Below are positions 18,350-27,214 of a stretch of DNA of 64,000 nucleotides, piece after piece. The stretch is from Paenibacillus sp. JZ16 (GTDB lineage: Bacteria > Bacillota > Bacilli > Paenibacillales > Paenibacillaceae). A program made the position numbers and the translations under genes. Positions within the stretch are counted from its first letter, which is position 1; each line of letters begins with the position of its first letter. The stretch covers positions 4,034,501-4,098,500 of the forward strand of contig NZ_CP017659.1 in NCBI RefSeq assembly GCF_015326965.1. Direction: 5' to 3'. The notes under the pieces were generated by a model. The model saw only the letters and a program-made list of their open reading frames with translations. It had not been told where the DNA came from and ran no database searches.

Positions 18350-19666
18350 TTACAGCACAGCCTCCGGCTTAAAAAAAGCCGGCAAGTACTTTTTGTTCGC
18401 CTCCAGCATTTCACCCAGCAGCTGCTTCGCTACACTTACGGAAGGCACCAGCGGATGGTGAACCAGCGCTTGCAGCGCAATGCCGCGATCACCGGTAATG
18501 GCCGCTTCGATCGTCAATTGTTCATATACTTTCACCGCATGCATTAGCCCTTTCACATGGGAAGGCACGTTCTGCGGTGCAAGCGGGATGGGCCCCTGGC
18601 CTGTTACTACGCAGTTGATCTCGATGCTGGCATCCGCAGGCAGGAAGTCGTAGATATTGCCGTTTGCGACATTCAATGTCTGGATATCATGGCGGTCATT
18701 GAAGATGGACGTCATCAGATTAACTGCCGCTTCAGAGTAATAAGCACCGCCCCGCTGCTCAAGCTGCTTCGGTTTCACGGCCAAATTCTCATCCTTGTAG
18801 AGCTCAAACAGCTCCTGCTCAACGCGGCTGACCACGTCCGCTCGAGTTCCGTTCTTCTCCAGCGATGCCTTCATATCCGCAAACATCGTATCGGTCATGT
18901 AGAAATATTTAAGATAATACGTCGGGATCGCTCCAAGCGAGCGGATAAAATCCGCATCCCAGCCGAAGGTCGGCACGTTCTTCGCCGTATACGATTTGCC
19001 GCCATCCAGCAGCTCCGGCATCTTCTCTTCCCCGTTAACGATAGCGGACGTCACCCAGTGCAGATGGTTGATCCCGACAAACTCGGCCAGAACGTCCTTC
19101 TCCGACACGCCATACTCCGCCGCCAGGAACTTCTGAAAGTTAATCGGCGAGTTGCACAGACCGACCGATTTCACCTTACTGTGCTTAGCAACCGCCTCCG
19201 TGACGATACCCGCCGGATTCGTGAAGTTCAGCATCCATGCATTCGGTGCCAGCTCCTCGATATCACGGCAAATGTCCAGAATCACCGGAACCGTGCGCAG
19301 CGCCTTCAGCATGCCGCCCGGGCCCGTCGTCTCCTGCCCGATGACGCCGTGTTTAATCGGAATATGCTCATCCTGTTTACGTGCCGCGAGCAGACCGACA
19401 CGCATCTGGGTCGTCACAAAATCGGCACCCGCAATCGCTTGTCTGCGATCCAGCGTCAGATGAACCTCGATCGGCAGGCCCGACTCTTTCACCATGCGTT
19501 TAGCCAGATTGCCTACAATCTCCAGCTTATGCTTGCCTTCTTCAATGTCAACAAACCACAGTTCGCGAATCGGCATTTGCTCATAATTGCGAATGAAACC
19601 TTCAACAATTTCCGGGGTATAGGAGGAACCTCCCCCGATGACCGCTATCTTTAATCCTGCTGCCAC
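18350..19666 (-). CDS. 6-phospho-beta-glucosidase-like glycosidase, GH4
   Basis: NAD- and metal-dependent glycosidase that cleaves a phosphorylated disaccharide by an oxidation-elimination route. The GTG at 19666 (MAAGLKIAVIGGG) has GGAGG 7 bases upstream; 438 residues. NAD motif IGGGSSYTPE at the N-terminus, TQMRVGLLAARKQDE, metal-binding Cys in GLCNSP (about 171) and His in GINHLHW (about 201), and RGGAYYSEAA near residue 310. The sequence is closest to LicH/CelF-type 6-phospho-beta-glucosidases. It follows a BadF-type sugar kinase, so its substrate may be phosphorylated in the cytoplasm instead of by a PTS; no PTS gene is nearby. Confidence 0.93.
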   Translation of the reverse strand: MAAGLKIAVIGGGSSYTPEIVEGFIRNYEQMPIRELWFVDIEEGKHKLEIVGNLAKRMVKESGLPIEVHLTLDRRQAIAGADFVTTQMRVGLLAARKQDEHIPIKHGVIGQETTGPGGMLKALRTVPVILDICRDIEELAPNAWMLNFTNPAGIVTEAVAKHSKVKSVGLCNSPINFQKFLAAEYGVSEKDVLAEFVGINHLHWVTSAIVNGEEKMPELLDGGKSYTAKNVPTFGWDADFIRSLGAIPTYYLKYFYMTDTMFADMKASLEKNGTRADVVSRVEQELFELYKDENLAVKPKQLEQRGGAYYSEAAVNLMTSIFNDRHDIQTLNVANGNIYDFLPADASIEINCVVTGQGPIPLAPQNVPSHVKGLMHAVKVYEQLTIEAAITGDRGIALQALVHHPLVPSVSVAKQLLGEMLEANKKYLPAFFKPEAVL

Positions 19667-19731
19667 GTTAATCGCCTCCAAGGTATGATATCAATCCGTA
19701 TTTATCAGGTTCTTATCCAATGATAAATTGA

Positions 19732-20715
19732 TCAGGCTGTGGTTGCCTGCTCAAACGTAAATGCTTTCAGTTTGGCCTCCGCCTGTGCATCAATGGCATG
19801 ACCGTCAACGTCCATCGCGCAAAGAAGCGCGCCGGAAACCGGATCGGATGTCAGTCTTACACAGGTTGCATGCGGTGCCCGGACCGCAACGATCCGCTCG
19901 ATCGCATCCGTCAGGATCGAGCTGTTCGGCCTGTTCAGCACACTGCCGATATAGACAATGTCAAAGGCTTCATCCGTCATGTCCAGCCGCCGGATCAGCG
20001 TACATACCGCATTGGCCAGCTCTTCGCCTTCATTCTCAAGAATTCGGGTGGCTACCTCGTCACCTGCTTCAGCCGCCTGGAACAGGGTCTTCACGAGGCT
20101 TGGCGGAACCTTCGTCTTGCCGTAGAGGACATCCTCATACATCGGTTCTACAGACGTGTATCCCATTTGCTCCAGTACGAGCGATGTCAATAAGGTTGCC
20201 GGTCCCCGCTCATCCCAGGCCCGAATGACTGCCCGGAAAGCCAGCGTGGCAAATCCGGAACCGCCCGCGTAGCCGTCTCCATACAAGAAGCCAAAGCCTC
20301 CATACTGCAGCTCTTCTCCCGCACGATTTCGGGCCGCGCTGTTGAAGCCCGTACCGCAGATCAATGCAGCGCCATACGGGCGGCTCGTTCCAGCCCTCAT
20401 CCCGATCATGGTATCGCATGCGATATCATGCTTAGGATAACCGAGAGCCCCGATCATCGGACGCAGGATCTCATAATCGGCTTCCCGATCTGCTCCGGCC
20501 AAGCCGAAATAAGCATAACTGATATCTTCTTTGGCAGCTCCAGCCTCTTGAAGAGCCGCATTGCAGGCTTCCTCAATATTACGGGCCGCATGTTCACGGT
20601 GAATCTGGTGATTGCCGTTCCCAGACGCTCCCTTGCCAAGAATGTTCCCTTGTTCATCGCAGATCACGGCGTGTGTCTTACTACCGCCGGCATCTACACC
20701 CAGATACAAACTCAT
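19732..20715 (-). CDS. BadF/BadG/BcrA-type sugar kinase (N-acetylglucosamine kinase-like)
   Basis: ATP-dependent kinase of the actin-like fold, annotated in relatives as N-acetylglucosamine kinase. ATG 20715 (MSLYLGVDAGGSKT) has AGGAG 8 bases upstream; 327 residues. The phosphate-1 motif is GVDAGGSKTHAVI, phosphate-2 is GTGFNSAARN, and YGGFGFLYGDGYAGGSGFA is the family signature around residue 150. It sits between an AraC regulator and a GH4 glycosidase, 65 bases from the latter. The acceptor sugar cannot be read from sequence; an amino sugar or a disaccharide destined for GH4 is plausible. Confidence 0.88.
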   Translation of the reverse strand: MSLYLGVDAGGSKTHAVICDEQGNILGKGASGNGNHQIHREHAARNIEEACNAALQEAGAAKEDISYAYFGLAGADREADYEILRPMIGALGYPKHDIACDTMIGMRAGTSRPYGAALICGTGFNSAARNRAGEELQYGGFGFLYGDGYAGGSGFATLAFRAVIRAWDERGPATLLTSLVLEQMGYTSVEPMYEDVLYGKTKVPPSLVKTLFQAAEAGDEVATRILENEGEELANAVCTLIRRLDMTDEAFDIVYIGSVLNRPNSSILTDAIERIVAVRAPHATCVRLTSDPVSGALLCAMDVDGHAIDAQAEAKLKAFTFEQATTA

Positions 20716-20824
20716 GCATTTCACTCCTACCCGCCATACAGCGGCGTCATGTGGTGGTATATATTTAAGATACCGCTTCCACTGGCATCCATCTACTGTT
20801 ATACGATCAAGGAGTGATACTATC

Positions 20825-21721
20825 TTACTGTTTCTTGGTTTTTGAAGTGGAGGGGATTATAGGAGTACCGGCATAAGCACGCTCCCGAATTTCGCTTGGC
20901 GATGCGCCGACATGCTGCTTGAACAGACGATTGAAATTAGACAGATTCCGAAACCCGCAGGATTCCGCAATCTCGATAATTTTCTGGTCCGTCGTCTCTA
21001 GCAAGTGCACGGCATGCGTCAAACGCAGCTGAATCAGATAATGGTGCGGTGAAGTGCCGACCGCCTGCTGGAACAGAGCGCTGAACCGGGAAGGGCTCAG
21101 ATGCGTTAAGTCCGACAGCTCCTGCAGCGTCCAGCTGTAGTCCAGCTGAAGCTCCATCGTGCGCAGGACTTCTTTTAACGCATGCATTCCCCTGCCCTTG
21201 ATCGGCCTGTTCGCTTGAGCCGGAATCGAGAGATGGCGGTTCGCCAAACTCAGGAAACGAATAAGATCCGAGCGGATCAGGCTCATATATGCGGTACCTC
21301 GGGCTTGATACTCCTCCATCATGCGCCCCAGCAGGTGAGCCAATTCATCGTGCACGGGGGACTGCCTCTCCATGTTTCCGAGCGAACGGAATGGAGCCAT
21401 CAGATCCGGATCGAACTTGAGGTCGATGGATAATAATGAAGGCTCGAACATAATGACATCCATCACCAGGTTCTCAGTCTCATACGCCCGGTGAAGATCA
21501 TTGCTGTTGATGAAAATAATATCCCCCTGCTGAAACTGGAGCTTCATCCCGTTGATCAGAATAAATCCGGTCCCGCTCTGAATATAATTGAGCTCCAAAG
21601 CATGATGCCAATGCAGGCGCTGGGCTCCGGCAAATATGCCGTGCGTGGTCGACGCTGTAAAAGGAAAGGCAGCGTTCGTAAAATCTATAGCATCAGGAAC
21701 GACACTCTGCGGACGATTCAC
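20825..21721 (-). CDS. AraC-family transcription regulator
   Basis: Single-component sugar regulator, 298 residues, started at a GTG at 21721 with GGAGG 10 bases upstream. The N-terminal part is a cupin-like sensing domain (HHALELNYIQSGTGFILINGMKLQFQQGDIIFI) and the C-terminal 100 residues carry two helix-turn-helix motifs (WTLQELSDLTHLSPSRFSALFQQ and IIEIAESCGFRNLSNFNRLFKQ). It precedes the kinase and GH4 genes in the same direction and is their likely activator. The 239 bases upstream to the ilvE terminator contain a TATAAT-like box but no clear operator. Confidence 0.92.
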   Translation of the reverse strand: MNRPQSVVPDAIDFTNAAFPFTASTTHGIFAGAQRLHWHHALELNYIQSGTGFILINGMKLQFQQGDIIFINSNDLHRAYETENLVMDVIMFEPSLLSIDLKFDPDLMAPFRSLGNMERQSPVHDELAHLLGRMMEEYQARGTAYMSLIRSDLIRFLSLANRHLSIPAQANRPIKGRGMHALKEVLRTMELQLDYSWTLQELSDLTHLSPSRFSALFQQAVGTSPHHYLIQLRLTHAVHLLETTDQKIIEIAESCGFRNLSNFNRLFKQHVGASPSEIRERAYAGTPIIPSTSKTKKQ

Positions 21722-21905
21722 TAAAAAAGCACCTCCATGCCTTCGGACATCAACGTATCAACAATTTACCCTTATCGTAACATGAGCGCTTATTATACTT
21801 AAAACGTTTATGGACGTATTTCTCAGAACACAGGCCGCACTCACCCGGATGTTCTCTTGCGAAAATAGGCAGGGTAAGTCACTTGAAGGGTATACTTCCT
21901 ATTAC

Positions 21906-21947
21906 TAAAAAAAAGACCTGCCTCAGTATGCCTGAGACAGGGTCTTT
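21906..21947 (-). terminator. Terminator after ilvE
   Basis: On the minus strand AAAGACCCTGTCTCAG pairs with CTGAGGCAGGTCTTT and ends in eight T. It starts 14 bases after the ilvE stop codon. Confidence 0.9.
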
Positions 21948-21960
21948 AAAGAAAGGATCA

Positions 21961-23037
21961 TTAAGATAATGCAAGCTCCACCGTCCAGCCGAACGGATCC
22001 TTAACCGTTCCGAGCTGGATGCCCGTGATGGCGTCATATACGCGTTTGGAGAGTTCGCCCGTTGCTCCCTCACCAATCTTCAATTGCTCATCCTGCCATT
22101 CCAGGGAGCCAATCGGTGAAATGACCGCTGCCGTGCCGGTGCCAAAAGCTTCGGTCAACAATCCGCTGCGATGGGCCTCCACGATTTCATCAATGGAGAT
22201 GGCCCGTTCTTCTACCGGGATGTTCCAATGCTGAAGCAGCTGGATGACGGAGTTCCGGGTAACTCCATCCAGGATGCTGCCATTCAGTGCCGGGGTTACG
22301 ACCGTATCACCCAGCTTGAAGAACACGTTCATGCTGCCGACTTCCTCGATATATTTGCGATGTACGCCATCGAGCCACAGCACCTGCGAGTATCCCTTCA
22401 GCGTTGCTTCATCCTGTGCCTTCAAACCTGCCGCATAGTTGCCAGCTGTCTTGGCATTGCCTACGCCGCCGGCTACAGCACGCACGTATTTAGGTTCCAC
22501 GTAAATGCTGACCGGATTGATGCCTTCCGCGTAATACGAACCGACTACCGATAGGATAATCATGAACTTGTATTGCAGCGATGGCGCTACGCCAAGCACA
22601 GGCTCGGTGGCGATCACAAATGGACGGATATAGAGCGATGTGCCAGGCTCGGAAGGAATCCAGTCGCGATCCACGAGCACGAGCTGCTTGAGCGCTTCCA
22701 TAACGAGCTCCTCGTCCAATGCCGGAATGCTCAATCGCTGGTTGGACAGGTTCAGCCGCTGAATATTTTTGTTCGGGCGGAACATGAGAATCCGCTCATC
22801 TTCCGTCAAGTAAGCCTTCAAGCCTTCAAACACGGTCTGCCCGTAGTGAAATACCTTGGCGGCAGGGTCCAGTTCGATCGGCTGATACGGAACGACGCGC
22901 GGATCGTGCCAGCCTTGACTTGCGTCATAATCGAGAATAAACATGTGGTCCGTAAATACCGTGCCGAAAGCCTGTTTATGGTGGCTCGGCTTTGTCTTCG
23001 GGGTCGTCGTTAATTCCACGGGTATCGTGTAAGTCAT
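21961..23037 (-). CDS. ilvE: Branched-chain amino acid aminotransferase
   Basis: PLP enzyme that interconverts leucine, isoleucine and valine with their 2-oxo acids. 358 residues from ATG 23037; an in-frame GTG two codons earlier lies too close to AAGGAG. The longer class II form is seen, with FHYGQTVFEGLKAY, the PLP lysine in GGVGNAKTAGNYAAG (about residue 196), and EVGSMNVFF plus ILDGVTRNS. It is a single gene with its own terminator, not part of an ilv operon, and is transcribed away from a LysR gene. Confidence 0.96.
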   Translation of the reverse strand: MTYTIPVELTTTPKTKPSHHKQAFGTVFTDHMFILDYDASQGWHDPRVVPYQPIELDPAAKVFHYGQTVFEGLKAYLTEDERILMFRPNKNIQRLNLSNQRLSIPALDEELVMEALKQLVLVDRDWIPSEPGTSLYIRPFVIATEPVLGVAPSLQYKFMIILSVVGSYYAEGINPVSIYVEPKYVRAVAGGVGNAKTAGNYAAGLKAQDEATLKGYSQVLWLDGVHRKYIEEVGSMNVFFKLGDTVVTPALNGSILDGVTRNSVIQLLQHWNIPVEERAISIDEIVEAHRSGLLTEAFGTGTAAVISPIGSLEWQDEQLKIGEGATGELSKRVYDAITGIQLGTVKDPFGWTVELALS

Positions 23038-23092
23038 GTGCACACATCTCCTTATTTTGCGAACGTTATTAGTTGAATCATATCAATGGATA

Positions 23093-23144
23093 CCCTATAT
23101 TAAAAATATCTGATTTATAGGGATACCATACCTTAAAGGTATGG
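23093..23144. promoter_or_regulatory. Two inverted repeats in the ilvE-lysR divergent promoter region
   Basis: CCATACC-TTAAA-GGTATGG (23126-23144) is a perfect 7-bp inverted repeat containing a T-N11-A LysR-type core, 15 bases before the lysR start. A second repeat, CCCTATA...TATAGGG (23093-23122), lies beside it. Together they fit a LysR regulator that represses itself and acts on ilvE. Confidence 0.6.
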
Positions 23145-23159
23145 ATAGGGGGTATGAAC

Positions 23160-24050
23160 ATGGATATTCGACAGCTGCGATATTTCCTGACGATTGCACA
23201 GGAAGGGCAGATCACGCGTGCAGCAAAACAGCTCAATATGGAGCAGCCTCCATTAAGCCGTCAGCTGAAACTAATGGAGGAAGAGCTCGGGGTTCTGCTG
23301 TTTGAACGCAGCGGCAAGCAGCTTCAGCTCACCCACGCAGGCGAGCTGCTTCAGAACAGAGCGGCGTCCCTGCTGAACCAGTTCAATGAAACGCTAACCG
23401 AGGTAAAGGAGATCCATGCGGGAATCCGCGGCATGCTCTCCATCGGTGCCGTCGTCTCCTGTATCTCGCTCCTGCCGCAGCGCATCCATATCTTTCGGCA
23501 GCAATATCCCGAGGTCACCTTCAAGATCCGGGAAGGCGATCACTCCCTGCTGGCGGATCAGCTCGACAAGCGCAATATCGAGCTCGCGGTGACCCGGCTC
23601 CCTTTCGAATCCAGCTTCGGGCCTGAGCGTTATGCCGTTCAGCCTTTGCCCTCCGACCCGTTCGTCGCGGTCCTTCCAAGCAGCTGGGAAAGTGTATCCT
23701 CCCATTCGGAAATCTCGATGCGCGAGCTCGCGGAATATCCGTTCTTGTCCTTAAAAACCGATCAGACGATCGGGATGCATGAGCGGGTAATACAAGAATT
23801 TAAGCGCGGCGAACTTGAACCGCGTGTCATATGCGAATGCTCCAGCGTTGCCATTATCGTTGCATTGGTAGCGGAAGGCATCGGCGCCACCATTTTACCC
23901 GAGTCGGTGATGTCCTCATTTACGATTCCCAACATTCGGACACTGTCCATTACGAGCGCTGATTTCCAGTCGGATGTGGGTATTGTCTGGCTCCGGGATC
24001 ATGTACTATCCAATCGGGCTATGCATTTTTTAGCTACCTTTATAGAATAA
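23160..24050 (+). CDS. LysR-family transcription regulator
   Basis: Regulator of 296 residues; ATG 23160 is preferred over an ATG two codons upstream because AGGGGG then sits 7 bases away. N-terminal winged helix-turn-helix (MDIRQLRYFLTIAQEGQITRAAKQLNMEQPPLSRQLKLME) followed by a periplasmic-binding-like effector domain from about 90. It is divergent to ilvE with inverted repeats between them, so ilvE is the probable target. The effector is unknown; a branched-chain amino or keto acid would make sense. Confidence 0.93.
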   Translation: MDIRQLRYFLTIAQEGQITRAAKQLNMEQPPLSRQLKLMEEELGVLLFERSGKQLQLTHAGELLQNRAASLLNQFNETLTEVKEIHAGIRGMLSIGAVVSCISLLPQRIHIFRQQYPEVTFKIREGDHSLLADQLDKRNIELAVTRLPFESSFGPERYAVQPLPSDPFVAVLPSSWESVSSHSEISMRELAEYPFLSLKTDQTIGMHERVIQEFKRGELEPRVICECSSVAIIVALVAEGIGATILPESVMSSFTIPNIRTLSITSADFQSDVGIVWLRDHVLSNRAMHFLATFIE

Positions 24051-24119
24051 CATTTATTGATGCCCTTCGTCTTCCCCGGCTTTGTCCAAGCCGTGCCGCT
24101 TTAGCAGATTCATTATTCG

Positions 24120-24938
24120 TTATTCATTGTTAACAAACTTGAAGTCGCTAATCGTCCCGCACCGGCTAAACCCGATATGTTGATACAATCGATTGGAGAC
24201 CGGGTTGGCTTGATCGGCATACAGCATGGGCACCAAACCGTCCTGCAGCAAGCGAAGTCCGAGTTCTGCAACCAGGGCGCCGGCATAGCCTTTTTTCCGT
24301 TCAGCCCTCGGCGTGTATACAGCGTTGATGCGACCGTGCCGTGGTGACCGGTGTGCAACATTGGCCATCGAGACCGCTTTGCCGCCGGCTATCCATAAAT
24401 TTAACCCCCCCTGCTGAATGAGTCGCTGCGCTGTCTCGATCTGGCTTGCCGCATTCGCGCGGACCCCATAAGCATCCTCCGAGAATCCGACCAGAAACTG
24501 GGCCACCTGCTGCGTATCTTCAGCAGCGGCCTGCCTGATGTCGCCCTCGACGAAGTGAGGGGGCTTCACGGCGGGGGCATGATAAGACTCCATCGTCATA
24601 TGATGACGGTAGGTCTCATGACGTTTCTTAGCGTAACAGCTTGCAAACTGCACTGCCACATCCGGCTCCCCGGTCACCCCAGGCAGGGTCACCTCCTTAA
24701 GCTCGCTAACCAGCGCTTGGAGCAGGTGCTGCCGCCTATCTCCGGAAACCTTCCGGGAAATCCATAACCATGCGTTCCCACGAGGAGACTGCGCAAAGAT
24801 CATGCGTCCATCCGGCGATTTCAGCCCCAAGTTCTGCGGCGACCCGGCAAGGAGATGAATCAGATTGTATGACACCTCATCCTGAATAAAATCTTCCTGG
24901 TACAGCACCTCGTCCTGAGGCATCAACTTCATTAACAT
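24120..24938 (-). CDS. GNAT-family N-acetyltransferase under T-box control
   Basis: Acetyl-CoA-dependent acyltransferase of 272 residues, ATG 24938 with GGGAGG 7 bases upstream. The C-terminal half is a GNAT domain (about 135-270): AVYTPRAERKKGYAGALVAELG is the acetyl-CoA loop (Q/RxxGxG/A variant) and YQHIGFSRCGTISDFKF the terminal strand. The N-terminal half resembles a second, degenerate GNAT fold. Substrate unknown. The gene lies directly behind a T-box leader whose specifier reads ATC, so its expression should rise when isoleucyl-tRNA is uncharged. That suggests acetylation linked to amino acid or aminoacyl compounds, which is inference. Confidence 0.88.
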   Translation of the reverse strand: MLMKLMPQDEVLYQEDFIQDEVSYNLIHLLAGSPQNLGLKSPDGRMIFAQSPRGNAWLWISRKVSGDRRQHLLQALVSELKEVTLPGVTGEPDVAVQFASCYAKKRHETYRHHMTMESYHAPAVKPPHFVEGDIRQAAAEDTQQVAQFLVGFSEDAYGVRANAASQIETAQRLIQQGGLNLWIAGGKAVSMANVAHRSPRHGRINAVYTPRAERKKGYAGALVAELGLRLLQDGLVPMLYADQANPVSNRLYQHIGFSRCGTISDFKFVNNE

Positions 24939-25024
24939 GATTCAGCCTCCCTCTCTCTAACAAGTGGTGGACCGATCGCACGGAACCGCCGCCTTTCAGC
25001 GTCTCCGTCAGCCCAAAGAAACAC

Positions 25025-25285
25025 AAAAAAGCTCCGTCCCCTGTAGGGACGGAGCCTTGTCTCCGCGTTACCACCCTGATTCGCACCGGACAAGCCGATA
25101 CGCACTCTCGTCATCATCCATCAATGATGCCCCATGATAACGGCAGGGAATACCCGGATACGCCTCAAGTTATAAACGATCGACGGATCTGCTCCGAGGT
25201 GATGGCCATGCATCGCCGCTGACTGCTTCGCACCACCCAGCAGTTCTCTGGCTCAGCTTCCATTTGCGATCCTGGCGTCCTCATC
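25025..25285 (-). ncRNA. T-box leader, probable isoleucine specifier, upstream of a GNAT gene
   Basis: On the minus strand the canonical T-box sequence AGGGTGGTAACGCGGAG lies at 25077-25061, followed by the terminator GCTCCGTCCC-TACA-GGGACGGAGC and TTTTTT (25055-25025). Upstream, Stem I shows the base helix GGATC/GATCC, an AGAGA bulge and the apical GGTGCGAAGCAG region. The specifier position, aligned with the trpS T-box in this same window, reads ATC (25203-25201) followed by ACC, i.e. isoleucine. T-box identity is sure; the specifier assignment is by hand alignment. Confidence 0.88.
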
Positions 25286-25377
25286 CTAGCATGTTCGAAA
25301 ATTTAACTCAGTTTACTCCCGGCGGCATCCAGCTGTCAAGCCGATTTCACCTATAAAGAAAGGCTGGAGACTCCATC

Positions 25378-25914
25378 TCATTTGTTATTAAAACGGAAGA
25401 CCAGCATATCCCCCTTCTCCGGATGGACGCCATCATGCTCCGTATATCGTCCGCCCGTGTACGTGTTCAACGTTTTTCGCCAAAAAATCTGGGTACTCAT
25501 ATTGCGCTCGGTCGGATTCGTTTGCAGCTCCCATGCACCTTGGAAATGATCGAACACAAGCTCAGCCGCTCGTTGGGCTACACCTTGTCTTCGAAAAGTC
25601 CGAAGCACAAAAAAATCATTCAAGTAGTACTGGATATTCGGCGATGGGATGTATGGCGTGGTCGCCACCAGAGCCAGCCCTGCCGCAATACCATCTACGG
25701 AGATCAGATAAGGAAAAAGAACCGATGGCTGCTCCCACCACACATCGAGCTGCTTGCTCTGCTCGCTTAAGGTCGGCACATCCTCTTTTTCAAATACACC
25801 GAACCGGTTAGGACGGACCCCCCATATCTCAGCAATGTCATGCAAGTACAGCGGATATATGTTATGCAGAATAAATGACTGTTCCTTCGGGCATAAACGT
25901 ACCTCAATATTCAC
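25378..25914 (-). CDS. GNAT-family N-acetyltransferase
   Basis: Acetyltransferase of 178 residues; GTG 25914 chosen because GGAGGGG then sits at proper distance, whereas the TTG two codons upstream touches it. The fold landmarks are LISVDGIAAGLALVATTP (strands 3-4), YLNDFFVLRTFRRQGVAQRAAELVFDHFQG (acetyl-CoA loop RRQGVA) and a C-terminal WRKTLNTYTGG segment. Substrate unknown. It is monocistronic, 92 bases upstream of the T-box leader start in the same direction, but separated by that leader. A TTTACA-GGTA-TGTAAA palindrome lies in its promoter region. Confidence 0.85.
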   Translation of the reverse strand: MNIEVRLCPKEQSFILHNIYPLYLHDIAEIWGVRPNRFGVFEKEDVPTLSEQSKQLDVWWEQPSVLFPYLISVDGIAAGLALVATTPYIPSPNIQYYLNDFFVLRTFRRQGVAQRAAELVFDHFQGAWELQTNPTERNMSTQIFWRKTLNTYTGGRYTEHDGVHPEKGDMLVFRFNNK

Positions 25915-25989
25915 GGTCAATCCCCTCCCTAATGAATGATGTATGTAAGTTTAGTATGTCTAGGATAACATATTTACACTGCCAAGAGG

Positions 25990-26005
25990 TTTACAGGTAT
26001 GTAAA
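25990..26005. promoter_or_regulatory. Palindrome upstream of the GNAT gene
   Basis: TTTACA-GGTA-TGTAAA, a perfect 6-bp inverted repeat 76-91 bases upstream of the GNAT start, in an otherwise AT-rich stretch with no gene (25915-26121). It is a candidate operator; the regulator is not evident nearby. Confidence 0.4.
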
Positions 26006-26121
26006 TTGCGTTACGAATGTAATAAAAATCCGCTAACCCTACTCCTTATTTCACCATGATTTTATTATATGTCCTACAGCTCATCCAAAATAATGTTGAA
26101 TTCTGTTAATTTATATCATGC

Positions 26122-26158
26122 AAAGAGCCAACCGAATGTATGCATCGGTTGGCTCTTT
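26122..26158 (-). terminator. Terminator after the macrolide phosphotransferase gene
   Basis: AAAGAGCCAACCGA pairs with TCGGTTGGCTCTTT around a short loop, 79 bases after the stop codon on the minus strand. The 14-bp stem is strong though the T-tail is short. Confidence 0.75.
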
Positions 26159-26236
26159 GTTTTCTCAGCGCTGTATTCTGTGCCTTTGCAGTCTTATCAA
26201 ACGGGAATACCCCCTTGCTGCATCCTCCTGCGAGGC

Positions 26237-27163
26237 TTACTCCGTCAAACCCAAGGCATTCCGCGCCATCGTCATATACTCTTCCTGACCTGTCAGGAGA
26301 GCGAACTGGGCGATCAGCACGGGATACGCGGCATGCTGTTCGACAATATGATCGAACATGCGCGGCCATATCTTCCCTCCGGCTTGTTCATACCGGTCCA
26401 ACAGGACACGGAGATTATGCTCGCCATAAATAGCGTAGTATAACACGAAGTCTTTGGCGGGACTTGCTACCTCGGACTCCGTCCAATCCAAAAGTCCGGT
26501 CACCTGCACGCGCTCATCAATCAGGATATGCGGGGGGTGAAGATCGCCATGGATGAGGGCAGAATGCGTTGGCCAATAGGAATCCTCCTCCAGCCATTTT
26601 TGCCACCTCTCCCACAGCGCATCGGAAACACCCAGACGGCTCTTGATGTCTTCCATATTTCGCGCCGTCTCATCACGAACCTCTTGGGGACTCTTTACCT
26701 GCAGACCTGCTGCTCGGGCTGCATCGTGATCGACGCCATGCAAGGCAACCAGCGCCTCAGCCAGTGAGCGGATAAACCCCTCGCCCGGATTCTCATGATC
26801 CATATTCCATGCATATCCTTCCATGCTGACGGAAGCGGCAGGCTCCCCGCTTAGCAGCGGGTAGGCAATGAGTTCCGGCGTGTAAATCCGCCAATCCGGT
26901 ACATCAACCGGAAGATGGGATTGAATCAGCTTCAGGACTCGAGCTTCGTTATCTGCTCTATCCAGCACATCCGATCGTCTCGGTTTACGCAGAATCCACC
27001 GTGCTCCAGTCCCTGCTTCCTCTGCGAATCCAACAAGGAAATCCATGCCGGATTCATTCATCTCTATTCCCTCCGGAATCAAATTTACCCCGTGTTTTCC
27101 GGCAATCTCCAGCATCTCTTGGATCACTTGTGTATAATCATCATTTGGTTTTGCTATTGTCAT
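26237..27163 (-). CDS. Macrolide 2'-phosphotransferase (Mph family)
   Basis: Kinase that should inactivate 14- to 16-membered macrolides by phosphorylating the desosamine or mycaminose 2'-hydroxyl. 308 residues with AAGGGG before the ATG. The kinase motifs are HGDLHPPHILID (catalytic Asp 207; Mph enzymes carry His where other APH proteins have Asn) and GLLDWTESE (Mg-binding Asp 226). The N-terminal ATP site includes GARWILRKPRR. The overall pattern is that of Mph(B)/Mph(C), not aminoglycoside kinases. It is preceded by a roughly 360-base leader with a short peptide ORF and two terminator hairpins, which points to drug-induced attenuation. Confidence 0.9.
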   Translation of the reverse strand: MTIAKPNDDYTQVIQEMLEIAGKHGVNLIPEGIEMNESGMDFLVGFAEEAGTGARWILRKPRRSDVLDRADNEARVLKLIQSHLPVDVPDWRIYTPELIAYPLLSGEPAASVSMEGYAWNMDHENPGEGFIRSLAEALVALHGVDHDAARAAGLQVKSPQEVRDETARNMEDIKSRLGVSDALWERWQKWLEEDSYWPTHSALIHGDLHPPHILIDERVQVTGLLDWTESEVASPAKDFVLYYAIYGEHNLRVLLDRYEQAGGKIWPRMFDHIVEQHAAYPVLIAQFALLTGQEEYMTMARNALGLTE

Positions 27164-27214
27164 AAGGAATCAATCCCCTTCCATTTTTCATTGCATCAAG
27201 GCCGTCATTACAAC

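Noticed and set aside
18557..19654. A 365-codon frame antisense to the GH4 gene
   Set aside because: Arg/His-rich composition without any domain, fully inside a well-supported gene.
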